Source: Streptomyces sp. TP-A0874 (lineage in GTDB: Bacteria; Actinomycetota; Actinomycetes; Streptomycetales; Streptomycetaceae). From it: DNA of 64,000 bases. Of the stretch, positions 63,222 to 64,000 are shown in pieces (the first letter of the stretch is position 1; every line of letters begins with the position of its first letter). The stretch spans positions 124,001 to 188,000 of the forward strand of contig NZ_BBZK01000005.1 in the NCBI RefSeq assembly GCF_001748085.1. The letters are read 5' to 3'. The position numbers and the translations under genes were made by a program. The notes below the pieces were generated by a model. It made no database searches and was not told the origin of the DNA. It saw only the letters and a list, made by a program, of their open reading frames with translations.

Positions 63222-64000
63222 CCACCCCCGAGAGTTCCGAATCGCTCATCCGGCCCGAAGGGCCGTGGACGCATCGGGACGTGGCCGCGAACGGCGCCCG
63301 TTTCCACATCGCCGAAGTCGGCGACGGCCCCATGGTGCTGCTGCTGCACGGCTTCCCACAGTTCTGGTGGGCCTGGCGGCACCAGCTGACCGCGCTCGCC
63401 GACGCGGGGTTCCGCGCCGTCGCCATGGACCTGCGGGGCGTGGGCGGCAGCGACCGCACCCCCCGCGGCTACGACCCGGCCAACCTCGCACTCGATGTGA
63501 CCGGGGTGATCCGCTCGCTCGGCGAGCCGGACGCCGCCCTGGTCGGCCACGACCTGGGCGGCTACCTGGCCTGGACGGCCGCCGCGATGCGCCCCAAGCT
63601 CGTGCGGCGCCTCGCCGTCGCCTCCATGCCGCACCCCCGGCGCTGGCGCTCGGCGATGCTCGGCGACGTCCGGCAGAGCCGGGCCGGCTCCCACATCTGG
63701 GGGTTCCAGCGGCCCTGGATTCCCGAGCGCCAACTGATGGCCAACGACGCGGAGCTGGTGGGGCGGCTGATCGGGGAGTGGTCCGGGCCCCGGCCCCCGG
63801 AGGCGGCGGCGGTGGAGGTCTACCGGCAGGCGATGTCCATCCCCTCGACCGCGCACTGCTCGATCGAGCCCTACCGCTGGCTGGTGCGGTCCATGGCACG
63901 GCCCGACGGGTTCCAGTTCAACCGCCGGATGAAACGGCCGGTACGGGTGCCCACCCTGCACCTCCACGGCTCACTCGATCCAGTGATGCGGACGCGGAGC
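63218..64000 (+). CDS. Alpha/beta hydrolase (epoxide hydrolase-like), cut by right edge
   Basis: Alpha/beta hydrolase with oxyanion motif LLHGFPQFWWAWR, the nucleophile Asp in VGHDLGGYLAW and the DLRGVGGSDRTPRGYD segment; the HGF and GHDLGG motifs match epoxide hydrolases and haloalkane dehalogenases. HLHGSLDPVM near the edge carries the likely acid residue; the catalytic His lies beyond base 64000. At least 261 codons are present. It overlaps the preceding gene by 4 bp. Confidence 0.88.
   Translation, partial: MTTPESSESLIRPEGPWTHRDVAANGARFHIAEVGDGPMVLLLHGFPQFWWAWRHQLTALADAGFRAVAMDLRGVGGSDRTPRGYDPANLALDVTGVIRSLGEPDAALVGHDLGGYLAWTAAAMRPKLVRRLAVASMPHPRRWRSAMLGDVRQSRAGSHIWGFQRPWIPERQLMANDAELVGRLIGEWSGPRPPEAAAVEVYRQAMSIPSTAHCSIEPYRWLVRSMARPDGFQFNRRMKRPVRVPTLHLHGSLDPVMRTRS

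Overview
The window is high-GC actinobacterial DNA, almost certainly from a Streptomyces or a close relative. Evidence: strong G/C preference at third codon positions, GTG and TTG starts, a bldG-type anti-anti-sigma gene, a dTMP kinase fused to a transporter-like membrane domain, a Lys/Ala-tailed topoisomerase I, and a regulator with a rare in-frame TTA codon.

Layout. (1) 1-8080, accessory: a Gfo/Idh/MocA oxidoreductase cut by the left edge, a polyprenyl diphosphate synthase and ispH on the minus strand, divergent from two DegT-type aminotransferases, a UDP-sugar 6-dehydrogenase and an FAD oxidoreductase. This suggests an isoprenoid and/or amino-uronic sugar pathway that continues to the left. 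(2) 8143-10616: a SARP regulator carrying a TTA codon and a LuxR-tailed regulator. (3) 11.8-25.1 kb: a RiPP cluster. It encodes a leader-binding ThiF-like partner protein, a 58-residue precursor peptide, a YcaO cyclodehydratase, a two-domain azoline dehydrogenase, a split LanB dehydratase (glutamylation and elimination proteins), an M50 membrane metalloprotease and an ABC transporter. The small precursor gene (14307-14483) is the key element: its last 26 residues are only Ser, Thr and Cys. (4) 25.1-27.2 kb: a short unrecognised ORF, a DUF4184 membrane protein, a strong terminator and tRNA-Thr(CGU). (5) 27.4-64.0 kb: housekeeping and developmental genes in an order I recall as conserved in streptomycetes: secreted peptidase, holB, tmk, topA, TM2/DUF2752 proteins, a methyltransferase, a lipoprotein, hppA, anti-sigma factor and bldG, an MrfA-like helicase, a tad/flp pilus locus with ssd, a HAD phosphatase, a Fic-like protein, a CooC-like ATPase, a deacetylase-like lipoprotein, acs, nhaA, a holin-like protein and a truncated alpha/beta hydrolase.

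How the RiPP genes should work together: the partner protein binds the leader and presents the core to YcaO, which makes azolines from Cys/Ser/Thr. The tandem nitroreductase oxidises them to azoles. The LanB-type pair then dehydrates remaining Ser/Thr by glutamylation and elimination. The M50 protease and ABC transporter are candidates for leader removal and export or immunity. No separate [4+2] cyclase is visible, so I predict a linear, goadsporin-like azole/dehydroamino-acid peptide rather than a macrocyclic thiopeptide. The precursor cistron lies between two strong hairpins, which may set the precursor-to-enzyme ratio.
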